A stretch of DNA of 17,702 bases from UBA7236 sp036734545 (GTDB lineage: Bacteria; Bacteroidota; Bacteroidia; Chitinophagales; BACL12), in assembly GCA_036734545.1 (NCBI GenBank), contig DAIMYJ010000066.1, positions 1 through 17,702 of the forward strand, given 5' to 3'. This document shows, one piece after another, positions 6,409 through 14,174 of this stretch. The notes under the pieces are model-generated. The model made no database searches and was not told the origin of the DNA. It worked only from the letters and a program-made list of their open reading frames with translations. The position numbers and the translations under genes are program-made. The first letter of the stretch is position 1. Each line of letters opens with the position of its first letter.

Positions 6409-7392
6409 ATGAATGAAGAAAAGAAAAGCAGCAACCGGGGCAGGATACTGTACCTCGCGTTGATCCTGCTCCTACTCGGTATGAATGGCTGGTTGTTCTA
6501 CAACGCCGTTCAGAACAAAGACGAGCGCGAAAAGAACGCCCGTTTGCTGGAGGAGGCTAAGATCGCCAACAAGTTGCTGGATGAACAATACCAGTCGGCA
6601 AAGCTGCAACTGGCCGAACAGAAAGGCGACTTTTCCCAGAAGGACTCTCTGATCGCCGTTCTTGAAGCCGAACTGGACAGCCGCAGGAACGAGATCGCTA
6701 CCCTGCTGAAGACCTGTAACTTCTTTAGCGGCAATGCGAAGACCAATGAAAAGAAAATAGACGAGGTGAAAGAGGAAGTGAAGACCATGGAGGTGGACTG
6801 TAGCCAGTATAAGGCGCAATTGGACGAGCTGAATGCAAGGTACCTGGCCCTGCAGGAAGATTATGAAGAGCTTCAGTTCCTCTATGAGCAGGAAGTTGAG
6901 CGCAGCGAGCAGCTGCAGTACGATAAAGACTCCATCATGGATCTTGCCGGATTCATCCTGTCCAAGGACATTACGATCACCGGTGTGCGCAAACGCAATA
7001 ACGGCAACGACGCAGAAGGACAGAACGCCAAGCATACCGAGATGTTGAAGATCTGCTTTGATGTGCTGCCCAACCGCCTCTCAGCCGGCAAGGATCAAAC
7101 CTTCCTGCTGCGCATCATCGCTCCCAGTGGCAAGGTGTTGTTCGACACGCAGAACGGCTCAGGCGAGTTCGTGAACAAGGAGAAAGCGGAAGACAACCTG
7201 TACAGCAAAGCCGTGACCTTCAAGTATGATGGCGGCGAGGTGGAAAGCCACTGTGTGTATTGGGAACAGGAAGAAGAATTTAAAGCGGGTACCTATACCG
7301 TAAAAGTATATCACAACGGATATCTGAGCTCCAGAAGCTCCTTCACGCTGAAAAAGGCGGTCATGGAAGACCTGATGTCCAAGATGAACTAA
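6409..7392 (+). CDS. Membrane-anchored coiled-coil protein of unknown function
   Basis: I do not recognise this family. The 327-residue protein starts with a short basic cytoplasmic segment (EKKSSNRGR) and a single membrane helix at about residues 12-34, suggesting N-in, C-out anchoring in the inner membrane. Residues ~35-175 are rich in Glu, Lys, Gln and Leu, with heptad-like spacing typical of a long coiled coil. Residues ~180-320 form a separate domain rich in beta-type sequence, with patterns such as GKVLFDT and GTYTVKVYHNGYL that recall an Ig-like or beta-sandwich fold. A role in envelope structure or as a scaffold is a guess. The gene stands alone between the GTAC-rich region and a terminator. 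Coding is supported by its length, its clear domain structure and the terminator just after the stop. Confidence 0.8.
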   Translation: MNEEKKSSNRGRILYLALILLLLGMNGWLFYNAVQNKDEREKNARLLEEAKIANKLLDEQYQSAKLQLAEQKGDFSQKDSLIAVLEAELDSRRNEIATLLKTCNFFSGNAKTNEKKIDEVKEEVKTMEVDCSQYKAQLDELNARYLALQEDYEELQFLYEQEVERSEQLQYDKDSIMDLAGFILSKDITITGVRKRNNGNDAEGQNAKHTEMLKICFDVLPNRLSAGKDQTFLLRIIAPSGKVLFDTQNGSGEFVNKEKAEDNLYSKAVTFKYDGGEVESHCVYWEQEEEFKAGTYTVKVYHNGYLSSRSSFTLKKAVMEDLMSKMN

Positions 7393-7424
7393 TGCATTCG
7401 CTGAGGCGATAAGTATGAAAAGAG

Positions 7425-7451
7425 AACCCTGGCCTGGTGCCGGGGTTTTTT
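7425..7451 (+). terminator. Intrinsic terminator after the coiled-coil gene
   Basis: AACCCTGGC (7425-7433) pairs with GCCGGGGTT (7439-7447) in a 9-bp stem (one G-U pair) with a 5-nt loop, and the T run extends to 7451. It lies 32 nt after the stop at 7392. On the other strand the T run is weak, so it mainly serves the plus strand. Confidence 0.85.
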
Positions 7452-7482
7452 ATGCATTATGACAGCATATGAGCGTATGCGG

Positions 7483-8637
7483 TCAATCCTGCACCTGACT
7501 TTTGATGAACTTCCCCTCGCGGATATCGAAGCGCAGGAACAAAGCGTCCAGCGGGCCATTTTTCAATTGTATACGGGCCGAGGGTTTTAATCCGATGAAT
7601 TTGGCGGCTTCCGGATTCCCGGTAAATATCCAGGCCGTCCAGCCGGCATATTTATGCTTCAGCACATTGCCGATCATCTGGTAGAAGGCAATGATATCGG
7701 GTTTCGAGATACGTTCTCCGTACGGAGGATTCATGATGATCATGCCTTTTTGCGGCGGCGGGTCGGCGAGCTGAAAGTCCTTTTTAAAAAATGGAATGCG
7801 TGCCTCCGGCAATGCCTTACCCGCGTGAAACAGAGCGAGATCGACATTCCTGCCGGAAATATCAGAACCCAGAACCGAAAGTTTCACCGGTTTAACGGCA
7901 GCAGCGGCATCCAGCATGATCTGCCTGAACAAGGCCTGATCATAACTTCTCCAGCGTTGAAAAGCGAAATGCTTGCGTATCAATCCCGGTGCTGTATTCG
8001 TAGCGATCAGAGCCGCCTCGATCGGCAATGTACCGCTGCCGCACATAGGGTCGTACAGCGTCATTTTCTTGTCCCAGCCCGACAAGGCGATGAGACCGGC
8101 TGCGAGCACCTCGGTCATCGGCGCTTCGTGACTACCTGTCTTATAGCCGCGCACGTGCAGCGACTCACCTGAGCTGTCGAGCGATATCTGCACCTGATCT
8201 CTGCCTATGCGGAGATGGAGCGCATAATCAGGGTTTTCGCGTTCTACATCCGGCCGTTCGCCAAATCGGTCACGGAAATGATCGGCAATGGCGTCCTTTA
8301 CCTTGAGTGCGGCAAAGTTGCTGTGCACAAAGATGTCGGACTGCACCGATTGCGATATCGCGAAGGTATCCTCGGTGCCGAACACTTCTGCCCAGTCGTA
8401 CCGGTATACCAGATCATATAATTCCTGTTCATTGCGGGCGCGGCCTTCCACCAGTGGGATCATGACCTTTAACGCGGTGCGCAGATGCACATTGGCCGCG
8501 TACAGTAATGCGGTATCGCCGGTGCATTTTACCGCCCGGTTCAACACTTCCACATCCGCAGCACCCAATGCAAATAACTCTCCGGCGAGCACCTGCTCCA
8601 GGCCTTTGTAGGTTTTGATCACGATCGGGAACTGCAT
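7483..8637 (-). CDS. THUMP-domain class I SAM-dependent RNA guanine-N2 methyltransferase (RlmL/YpsC-like)
   Basis: This 384-residue protein has an N-terminal ferredoxin-like region, a THUMP RNA-binding domain (about residues 50-155) and a Rossmann-fold methyltransferase domain. Motif I is DPMCGSGT (196-203), the next acidic strand carries GSDISGRN (257-264), and the catalytic motif is NPPYGERI (303-310). This order matches the UPF0020/RlmL N-terminal family, which makes N2-methylguanosine in 23S rRNA (G2445 in E. coli RlmL). The exact target here is not provable from sequence. The second RlmK-like module found in E. coli RlmL is absent, as in the shorter homologues of other phyla. The frame is open nine codons further upstream, but ATG 8637 is preferred. 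It begins right at the conserved QFPIVIKTYKGLE start and sits 4 nt after a TACCTTTG promoter element. The gene converges on the coiled-coil gene. Confidence 0.88.
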   Translation of the reverse strand: MQFPIVIKTYKGLEQVLAGELFALGAADVEVLNRAVKCTGDTALLYAANVHLRTALKVMIPLVEGRARNEQELYDLVYRYDWAEVFGTEDTFAISQSVQSDIFVHSNFAALKVKDAIADHFRDRFGERPDVERENPDYALHLRIGRDQVQISLDSSGESLHVRGYKTGSHEAPMTEVLAAGLIALSGWDKKMTLYDPMCGSGTLPIEAALIATNTAPGLIRKHFAFQRWRSYDQALFRQIMLDAAAAVKPVKLSVLGSDISGRNVDLALFHAGKALPEARIPFFKKDFQLADPPPQKGMIIMNPPYGERISKPDIIAFYQMIGNVLKHKYAGWTAWIFTGNPEAAKFIGLKPSARIQLKNGPLDALFLRFDIREGKFIKSQVQD

Positions 8638-8641
8638 GCTG

Positions 8642-8649
8642 CAAAGGTA
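8642..8649 (-). promoter_or_regulatory. TACCTTTG, putative -7 promoter element of the THUMP methyltransferase gene
   Basis: On the minus strand TACCTTTG is followed by CAGC and then the ATG at 8637. This is an exact TAnnTTTG match 4 nt from the start codon and implies a leaderless or nearly leaderless mRNA. A TTG lies only about 12 nt upstream, closer than a normal -33 element. Confidence 0.5.
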
Positions 8650-8746
8650 GAAGAATAAACACAATGGAATGCGATAGACTGATGAACACCTGCAGCAGAA
8701 AGACCTAGTTCAAACTATCCATCACACTTACCGTTGGTGTAACCAC

Positions 8747-8782
8747 AAACAAAAAGGCCATCCGCAACTGCGAATGGCCTTT
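8747..8782 (-). terminator. Intrinsic terminator of the haloperoxidase operon
   Basis: Read on the minus strand, AAAGGCCATTCGC pairs with GCGGATGGCCTTT (13 positions, one mismatch) around the loop AGTT, followed by TTGTTTG. The stem occupies 8753-8782. It lies about 20 nt past the stop of the small secreted protein at 8802 and closes the minus-strand operon. Confidence 0.88.
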
Positions 8783-8801
8783 ACATAATATCTGGCTATA
8801 C

Positions 8802-9338
8802 TTATTTAGCGGGAGCGTAGCAGTTAAAGTCTACGTTCTTATCCAGCTGCATAATAAAATTGTTCAGCAGTCCGGCGTACAGCACATCAGCGGTACCTTT
8901 TTGATCACCGATGGTATAACGATCCCAAACAGGCGGCGTTTGGCGGTTGCAGCCTTCGTGGGGTGAGTATTTCACACGGCCCCAGCGCAGGTCTTTCTTG
9001 AAGATCAGTGCTGCTACCTTCACCTGATCGCCTTTCGGCATGCTCACGTCGATGTAGTAGGTCCAGTTGAGGTTACGCATCAGCACATCAAAGCTCATCC
9101 AGGGATTGCTCATACCGGCGTCTTTGTAGAGATGCAGTTTATAATTGATACGCGCACCTTCTGTGTTCACATATTCAAATTTGTAGTACAACGGTTTGCC
9201 GTTGTTGTTGGCCGCTTTAGCCACGTTTCCCTGGTGGTTGGTTGAAAGGAATTCTTTCATCACCACCTGTCCGTTAACCTCGCCGGCGACAAAACCGATG
9301 AAGGCAACCATCAGACAGATATGGAATATTTTTTTCAT
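8802..9338 (-). CDS. Small secreted protein of unknown function, downstream of the haloperoxidase
   Basis: I do not recognise this family. The 178-residue protein begins with a clear signal peptide (MKKIFH, hydrophobic core to about residue 19, probable cleavage after Gly23 in VNGQ). The mature part is rich in Tyr, Asn and Trp and has alternating hydrophobic patterns suggesting a beta-rich fold. Mature cysteines at positions 130 (HEGCNRQTPP) and 173 (DFNCYAP) could form a disulfide. There is no lipobox and no membrane segment after the signal. The start codon lies 24 nt after the stop of the haloperoxidase-like gene on the same strand, and a strong terminator follows, so the two are almost certainly one transcript. 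The pairing suggests a partner or accessory role for the peroxidase, but this is inference only. Confidence 0.82.
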   Translation of the reverse strand: MKKIFHICLMVAFIGFVAGEVNGQVVMKEFLSTNHQGNVAKAANNNGKPLYYKFEYVNTEGARINYKLHLYKDAGMSNPWMSFDVLMRNLNWTYYIDVSMPKGDQVKVAALIFKKDLRWGRVKYSPHEGCNRQTPPVWDRYTIGDQKGTADVLYAGLLNNFIMQLDKNVDFNCYAPAK

Positions 9339-9362
9339 TGTTCTCAGTTTATTGGATTTGGG

Positions 9363-10531
9363 TTATTCTTCTTTCTTGGCATCACCGGCAGGCGCAGATT
9401 TGCGATCGGCATGTGTCTTCAGGTTCTCGAGGTAGAAATTACCTACGCAACGTCCCTGCTCAACACCATCCAGGATATCGCAATCGAAGTGGATACCGCC
9501 ATACATACGGCTGTAAGCAGCTTCGTCGGCAGCAGCCTGGAACGACTTAAAGTTGCGGGGCAGGAGGCCGATGTCTACATGTGAGCTATCGGTGAACGCC
9601 AGGTTATCGCCGATCAGACCGGTCATGATGGTAGCGGCTGCACCGGAGAAACCGGAGTGACCTGAGGTATAACCGGCGAACGGAGGTGTTTCCACGTAAG
9701 GTTCCCAGGTAGGCTCGATGTTCTCACGGATAACGGTCTTCGGACGCACCAGGTTCACACGGTATTTGGTGTGCCATACAGTGATACAGGCATCGTTCAT
9801 GGAAGTGGCCACCAGCGCATACAATTCCGCTGCGCGGTCCAGTTTCATGTCTTCAGACTTCACGAAGTTGCCGAGGATCTCCATCCAGTGGCCGGGAGGC
9901 GTGGAAGTTTCGCTCGGATCATCTGCCCAATACTGAGCGATGGTGCGCTGTTCTTCGGTCAGGGTCTTGTCAACCTGCCATACCTTCTTGGCCTGCTTGT
10001 ACAACTCGCCGGTGGTATCGCCAATGCCATTGTAAGCCGGTGCCTTGTCGATATCACACTGTGTACCATCCTTTACAAAGAAAGTGCGGTGTGTGCCCCA
10101 GAAAGGCTCCAGAGCGGTCTGGTTGAAGTCGGTAGGCTCCCAGTAAGAAGGATGACCTTCGCGTGAAGGCGCCTTATATTGCATATAGCGGGTCTTCACA
10201 TAGTTGTCGTTCTCTGCCCACTCAAGGATAGCGTTGGCCANNNNNNNNNNNNNNNNNNNNNNNNNNNNNNNNNNNNNNNNNNNNNNNNNNNNNNNNNNNN
10301 NNNNNNNNNNNNNNNNNNNNNNNNNNNNNNNNNNNNNNNNAAACGCTCTGTACCAACAAATTGGAACATGGCATCCCACCAATCGAGCAGGAATTGGGCG
10401 CTTTCTTCGCTGGAGGGTTTAGAGGCGTCGTTATACAGCGGATTCTCGCCACCACCGGAGGATTTACCGCATCCGGCAGCAAAGAGCACCACGCCTGTAA
10501 GCATCACGACAGGTAAGTGTTTGAATTTCAT
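9363..10531 (-). CDS. Vanadium-dependent haloperoxidase-like (PAP2 superfamily) lipoprotein, interrupted by an assembly gap
   Basis: The 5' part (63 codons from ATG 10531) encodes a lipoprotein signal peptide with lipobox AAGC (Cys21), a glycine-serine linker and LLDWWDAMFQFVG. After the 100-N gap the same protein continues for about 291 residues. The PAP2/vanadate site is visible: Lys and Arg in WHTKYRVNLVRP, then YTSGHSGFSGA (His codon 9657-9659), then SRMYGGIHFDCD (His codon 9489-9491) near the C-terminus. This matches vanadium haloperoxidases, which oxidise halides with hydrogen peroxide, and related acid phosphatases. The two cannot be told apart here. The gene heads an operon with a small secreted protein and is divergent from two giant FG-GAP lipoproteins. 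The reading frame differs across the gap only because the N run is a placeholder: the true missing length must equal 2 modulo 3. The frame is also open 17 codons upstream of ATG 10531, but the signal peptide begins at 10531. Confidence 0.85.
10241..10340. other. Assembly gap of 100 N inside the haloperoxidase-like gene
   Basis: The run is exactly 100 N, the usual placeholder for a gap of unknown length. There are 191 coding nt upstream and 878 nt downstream, stop included. These are in frame only if the missing length is 2 modulo 3, so the true gap is not 100 nt. Confidence 0.95.
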
Positions 10532-10579
10532 AACTCTTGGAGTTTTGTAAGAGGTTGAGATGATTGGAATTTTGCGTGG

Positions 10580-10587
10580 CAAAAATA
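10580..10587 (-). promoter_or_regulatory. TATTTTTG, putative -7 promoter element of the haloperoxidase operon
   Basis: This is an exact TAnnTTTG match on the minus strand, 48 nt before the ATG at 10531, leaving a leader of about 40 nt. A TTTTG about 29 nt further upstream is somewhat too far for a standard -33 element. Confidence 0.4.
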
Positions 10588-10660
10588 AGCAAAAACCGCC
10601 ACCTCTGCTCCGTTAACAAAACATTTACAGAGCCTGTACTTAGCCCCTTTTTTATGGGGT

Positions 10661-10668
10661 TACCTTTG
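10661..10668 (+). promoter_or_regulatory. TACCTTTG, putative -7 promoter element of the FG-GAP lipoprotein pair
   Basis: This exact TAnnTTTG match lies 21 nt before the ATG at 10690. It sits in the 158-bp intergenic region shared with the divergent haloperoxidase operon. A short GC inverted repeat (GCCCC, then GGGGT) lies just upstream. No strong -33 TTG is seen. Confidence 0.45.
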
Positions 10669-10689
10669 CAGTTCAAACCGTAATTAGGC

Positions 10690-13600
10690 ATGAAATCTAT
10701 CTTTTACAGCATCGTAGCCCTTAGTGTGCTCGGTATTTTGAGCAGTTGTGGCTCAGGCAAGAACAGCAAAGAGTATCTGAATGAATGGAAATTCACAGAA
10801 AACATCGACAAGAACAAGATCGTTAAAACCGACGTCGAGTCAGGTAAGATGTTCGACCTGCTGACCAGCAAGACGACCGGCATCGACTTCAACAATGAAC
10901 TGCTCGAGACCTTTGACCTCAACTACTACCGCTACGGCTACTCCTACAACGGAGCCGGCGTGGGTGTGGGCGACTTCAACAACGCCGGCCTCGAAGACCT
11001 CTATTTCTGCGGCAACGTGGTTCCGGACCGCTTATACCTGAACAAGGGCGACCTGAAGTTCGAGGATGTGAGCGCAAAAAGCGGCATCAACGCTAAACCG
11101 GGCTGGAGCACGGGTGTTACCGTGATCGATATCAATGAGGATGGCTGGAAGGACATTTACGTGTGCCGTGCCCGCTATGAAGATCCCGAAAAGCGCCGCA
11201 ACCTGTTGTATGTAAACAACGGCGACGGCACCTTCACCGAAAAGGCGAAGGAATTCGGCATCGATGACGACAGCTACTCTACCCACGCCAACTTCTTTGA
11301 CGCGGATAACGATGGCGACCTCGACCTCTATATTGTTACCCACCCTACCGACTTCAAGGATAAGAACAAGCAAAAGAACTACCAGAAGATCGAGGAAGGC
11401 ACGAATATGAGTAACCGTTTCTACCGCAACGAAGGCAACGGTAAATTTACCGAGTGCCATAAGGAAGTAGGTATCAACAACCACGGCTTCGGTCTTTCAG
11501 TTACCACCGGCGACATCAATGATGATGGCTGGATGGACGTATTCGTAGGTAACGACTACATCATGCACGATTACACCTACCTCAATCAGGGCGACGGCAC
11601 CTTCAAGGAATCCAGCCGCGATATCCTGACCAAAACTGCTTATTACGGAATGGGTACGGATGTGGCCGACTACAACAATGACCTGCTGCTCGACATGTTC
11701 ACGGTAGATATGGACATCGAAGGCAACTACGGAACCAAGACCTTCATGCAGTCGAACAAGCAGACCTTCCTCCGCACACTCGTGAACGGCGGTTATCTGC
11801 AGCAGTACGGACGCAACGCACTGCAACTGAACAACGGTGTGGGCAAATTCTCTGAAGTAGCCAACTTCGCAGGTGTTTCAACTACCGGCTGGAGCTGGAG
11901 CCCCCTGTTTGCCGATTACGATAACGACGGATATAAAGACCTGTATGTATCCAATGGCTTCCTCAAGGACAGCCACATGGATATCATGGAAGTATACGTG
12001 AAGCTGACCCGTGCTAACCGCCTGTCAGATTCTACCGAATATCATGAACTGCGCAAGCAGATCCCCGAAAACTCCGTACTGGAATGGCCGAACGCCATGT
12101 TCCACAACAAAGGTGACCTCACCTTTGATGACGTGCGTGAAGAATGGGGTTTGTATTTCCCTTCCACTTCTTATGGTGCTGCGTATGCCGACTTTGATAA
12201 GGATGGCGACGTGGATATCGTAGTGAGCAATGCTAACATGGAAGCGTATATCGCCCGCAACAATGCGAGCAAAATGACCAGCAACAAATATTTGCGTGTA
12301 GACCTCGTGGGTGAAAAATCCAACCCTGAAGGTTTAGGTGCCAAGATCTATGTGACCGCCGGCAACACCACACAGCTGGTGCAGATGGAAACCGTAAAAG
12401 GATATCTCTCCTGCTCTGAGCCTATCGCCCACTTCGGTATCGGTTCTGCTGAAAAAGTAGATCAGGTAGTTGTGCGCTGGCTGGATGGCAAAGAGAATGT
12501 GGTAAACAACGTTGCTGCCAACAGCACCATAACCATCAAGCACAGCGATGCTGTGAAGACTGCACGCTCTGCCGTTCCCAAACCGCAGGCGGTATTTGCC
12601 AAGGCAACTGAAGACCTGAAACTGGACTTCGTACATAAAGAAAACGAATTCGATGACTTCGACCGCGAATTCCTTATTCCCAAGGAACTCAGCAACCTCG
12701 GCCCCGGTATTGCCGTTGGTGATATCAATGGCGACGGCAACGATGACTTCTTCATCGGCGGTGCGAAAAATCAGAGCGGTGCCATTTACACACAAGCTGC
12801 TAACGGCACCTTCACCAAAACCAATTTTGCGGAAGGCGCTGAAGACATCCAGTCAGAAGACATGGGTGCTATCTTCTTCGATGCCGATGGCGACAGTGAC
12901 CTCGATCTGTACGTTGTCAGCGGCGGCAGCGATTTCCCGAAGGATGACGCACATCTGCAGGACCGCATTTATAAGAATGACGGCAAGGGTAATTTCACCT
13001 GGGCACAGGATGCGTTGCCGAAAATGATCGCTTCCGGCTCAACAGTGGCTGCGCAGGATTATGACAAGGATGGCGACATGGACCTCTTCGTAGGCACCCG
13101 CATCATCCCCGGTAACTATCCCTACCCGACCAAGAGCTATGTTCTGCGAAATGACAAAGGCAAATTCACGGATGTGACCAAAGATGTTGCACCTGAATTG
13201 GAAAAAGTGGGACTGGTATCCGGAGCGCTCTGGACCGACATCAACAACGACGGCGACTACGACCTGATGCTGAACGGCGAATGGATGCCGATCACCGTAT
13301 TCGAAAACAACGGCGGTAAATTCAAAAACATCACCGCACAGGCCGGACTCGGCGAATCTACCGGATGGTGGAACAGCTTGTCGGCAGGTGACTTCGATAA
13401 CGATGGCGACATGGATTATGTGGCCGGCAACTTCGGTATCAACCTGAAGTATCGTCCGAAAGACAACAAGCCTGTTGAATTATTCTATGATGATTATGAC
13501 AACAACGGCACACATGATATCATCATGTGCTACTGGCAGGGCGAGCATCTGTATCCGCAAAAGACACGCGAGCGTCTGATCGAACAGATGAAGGATATTG

Positions 13601-14172
13601 AGACCATATTCCCCGACTGGGACAGCTACGGACGTGCCGAGGTTTGGGATTTCTACGGCCGCAAGCGCATGGAGAACTCTCAGCTGCACTACAAAGCCAA
13701 CACTTTCCATACCAGCTATATCGAGAACTTGGGTAACAACAAATTTGCTATCCGCAACCTGCCGAATGAGGTACAGGTTTCCACCACCTTCGGCATCGTT
13801 TCCATGGATGTGAATCAGGATGGNNNNNNNNNNNNNNNNNNNNNNNNNNNNNNNNNNNNNNNNNNNNNNNNNNNNNNNNNNNNNNNNNNNNNNNNNNNNN
13901 NNNNNNNNNNNNNNNNNNNNNNNGGTCCGATCGAAGCCTTTAAACTGGTATCCGGCAACTCTATCGTTGGCGTAAATGCCAATGACGCTTATGCCGTGAT
14001 CTCTTTCAGCGACGGTAAAAAACGTCGTCAGGAATTCCACACCGGATCAGGTTACCTGAGCAATAATACGCGCGGCGTGATCATCAACACCTCTGTAACG
14101 CAGGTAACCGTGTACGACTCCAAGGGTAACGCACGCACTGTTTATGGGAATCAGATCACAATGAACAAGTAA
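10690..14172 (+). CDS. Giant FG-GAP/VCBS repeat lipoprotein with ASPIC/UnbV domain (CRTAC1-like), gap near the 3' end
   Basis: This surface or periplasmic lipoprotein starts with a signal peptide ending in LSSC (Cys20). Residues ~80-520 hold a first set of FG-GAP/VCBS repeats, each with an EF-hand-like calcium loop such as DINEDGWKDIY or DADNDGDLDLY. Residues ~535-620 form the ASPIC/UnbV domain (GLGAKIYV, HFGIG, VVRWLDGKENVV). Residues ~670-1070 carry a second set of repeats (DINGDGNDDFF, DYDKDGDMDLFV and others). Such repeats fold as beta-propellers, so two propellers around an ASPIC core are likely. Proteins of this group are common in Bacteroidota and are thought to bind ligands or carbohydrates, but no reaction is established. 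A 100-N gap interrupts the C-terminal part. The paralogue downstream suggests about 74 residues are missing there, where the placeholder allows 33. The stop lies 2 nt before the next ATG, so the two genes form an operon. Confidence 0.88.
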   Translation: MKSIFYSIVALSVLGILSSCGSGKNSKEYLNEWKFTENIDKNKIVKTDVESGKMFDLLTSKTTGIDFNNELLETFDLNYYRYGYSYNGAGVGVGDFNNAGLEDLYFCGNVVPDRLYLNKGDLKFEDVSAKSGINAKPGWSTGVTVIDINEDGWKDIYVCRARYEDPEKRRNLLYVNNGDGTFTEKAKEFGIDDDSYSTHANFFDADNDGDLDLYIVTHPTDFKDKNKQKNYQKIEEGTNMSNRFYRNEGNGKFTECHKEVGINNHGFGLSVTTGDINDDGWMDVFVGNDYIMHDYTYLNQGDGTFKESSRDILTKTAYYGMGTDVADYNNDLLLDMFTVDMDIEGNYGTKTFMQSNKQTFLRTLVNGGYLQQYGRNALQLNNGVGKFSEVANFAGVSTTGWSWSPLFADYDNDGYKDLYVSNGFLKDSHMDIMEVYVKLTRANRLSDSTEYHELRKQIPENSVLEWPNAMFHNKGDLTFDDVREEWGLYFPSTSYGAAYADFDKDGDVDIVVSNANMEAYIARNNASKMTSNKYLRVDLVGEKSNPEGLGAKIYVTAGNTTQLVQMETVKGYLSCSEPIAHFGIGSAEKVDQVVVRWLDGKENVVNNVAANSTITIKHSDAVKTARSAVPKPQAVFAKATEDLKLDFVHKENEFDDFDREFLIPKELSNLGPGIAVGDINGDGNDDFFIGGAKNQSGAIYTQAANGTFTKTNFAEGAEDIQSEDMGAIFFDADGDSDLDLYVVSGGSDFPKDDAHLQDRIYKNDGKGNFTWAQDALPKMIASGSTVAAQDYDKDGDMDLFVGTRIIPGNYPYPTKSYVLRNDKGKFTDVTKDVAPELEKVGLVSGALWTDINNDGDYDLMLNGEWMPITVFENNGGKFKNITAQAGLGESTGWWNSLSAGDFDNDGDMDYVAGNFGINLKYRPKDNKPVELFYDDYDNNGTHDIIMCYWQGEHLYPQKTRERLIEQMKDIETIFPDWDSYGRAEVWDFYGRKRMENSQLHYKANTFHTSYIENLGNNKFAIRNLPNEVQVSTTFGIVSMDVNQDXXXXXXXXXXXXXXXXXXXXXXXXXXXXXXXXXXGPIEAFKLVSGNSIVGVNANDAYAVISFSDGKKRRQEFHTGSGYLSNNTRGVIINTSVTQVTVYDSKGNARTVYGNQITMNK
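13824..13923. other. Assembly gap of 100 N inside the first FG-GAP lipoprotein gene
   Basis: This 100-N placeholder follows the calcium loop DVNQDG. Aligned to the paralogue at 14175, the flanks match without indels (24 residues ending in NDAYA on both sides). The paralogue has 74 residues between the same points, so about 223 nt are probably missing. The frame happens to be kept because 100 and 223 are both 1 modulo 3. Confidence 0.9.
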
Positions 14173-14174
14173 CT

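Noticed and set aside
6061..6434. Short open frames on both strands within the GTAC-rich region
   Set aside because: They overlap each other, have no motif or signal, and are rich in residues forced by the GTAC repeats.
9363..10531. Haloperoxidase-like gene as a frameshifted pseudogene
   Set aside because: The frame change coincides exactly with the 100-N placeholder, and all motifs on both sides are intact.
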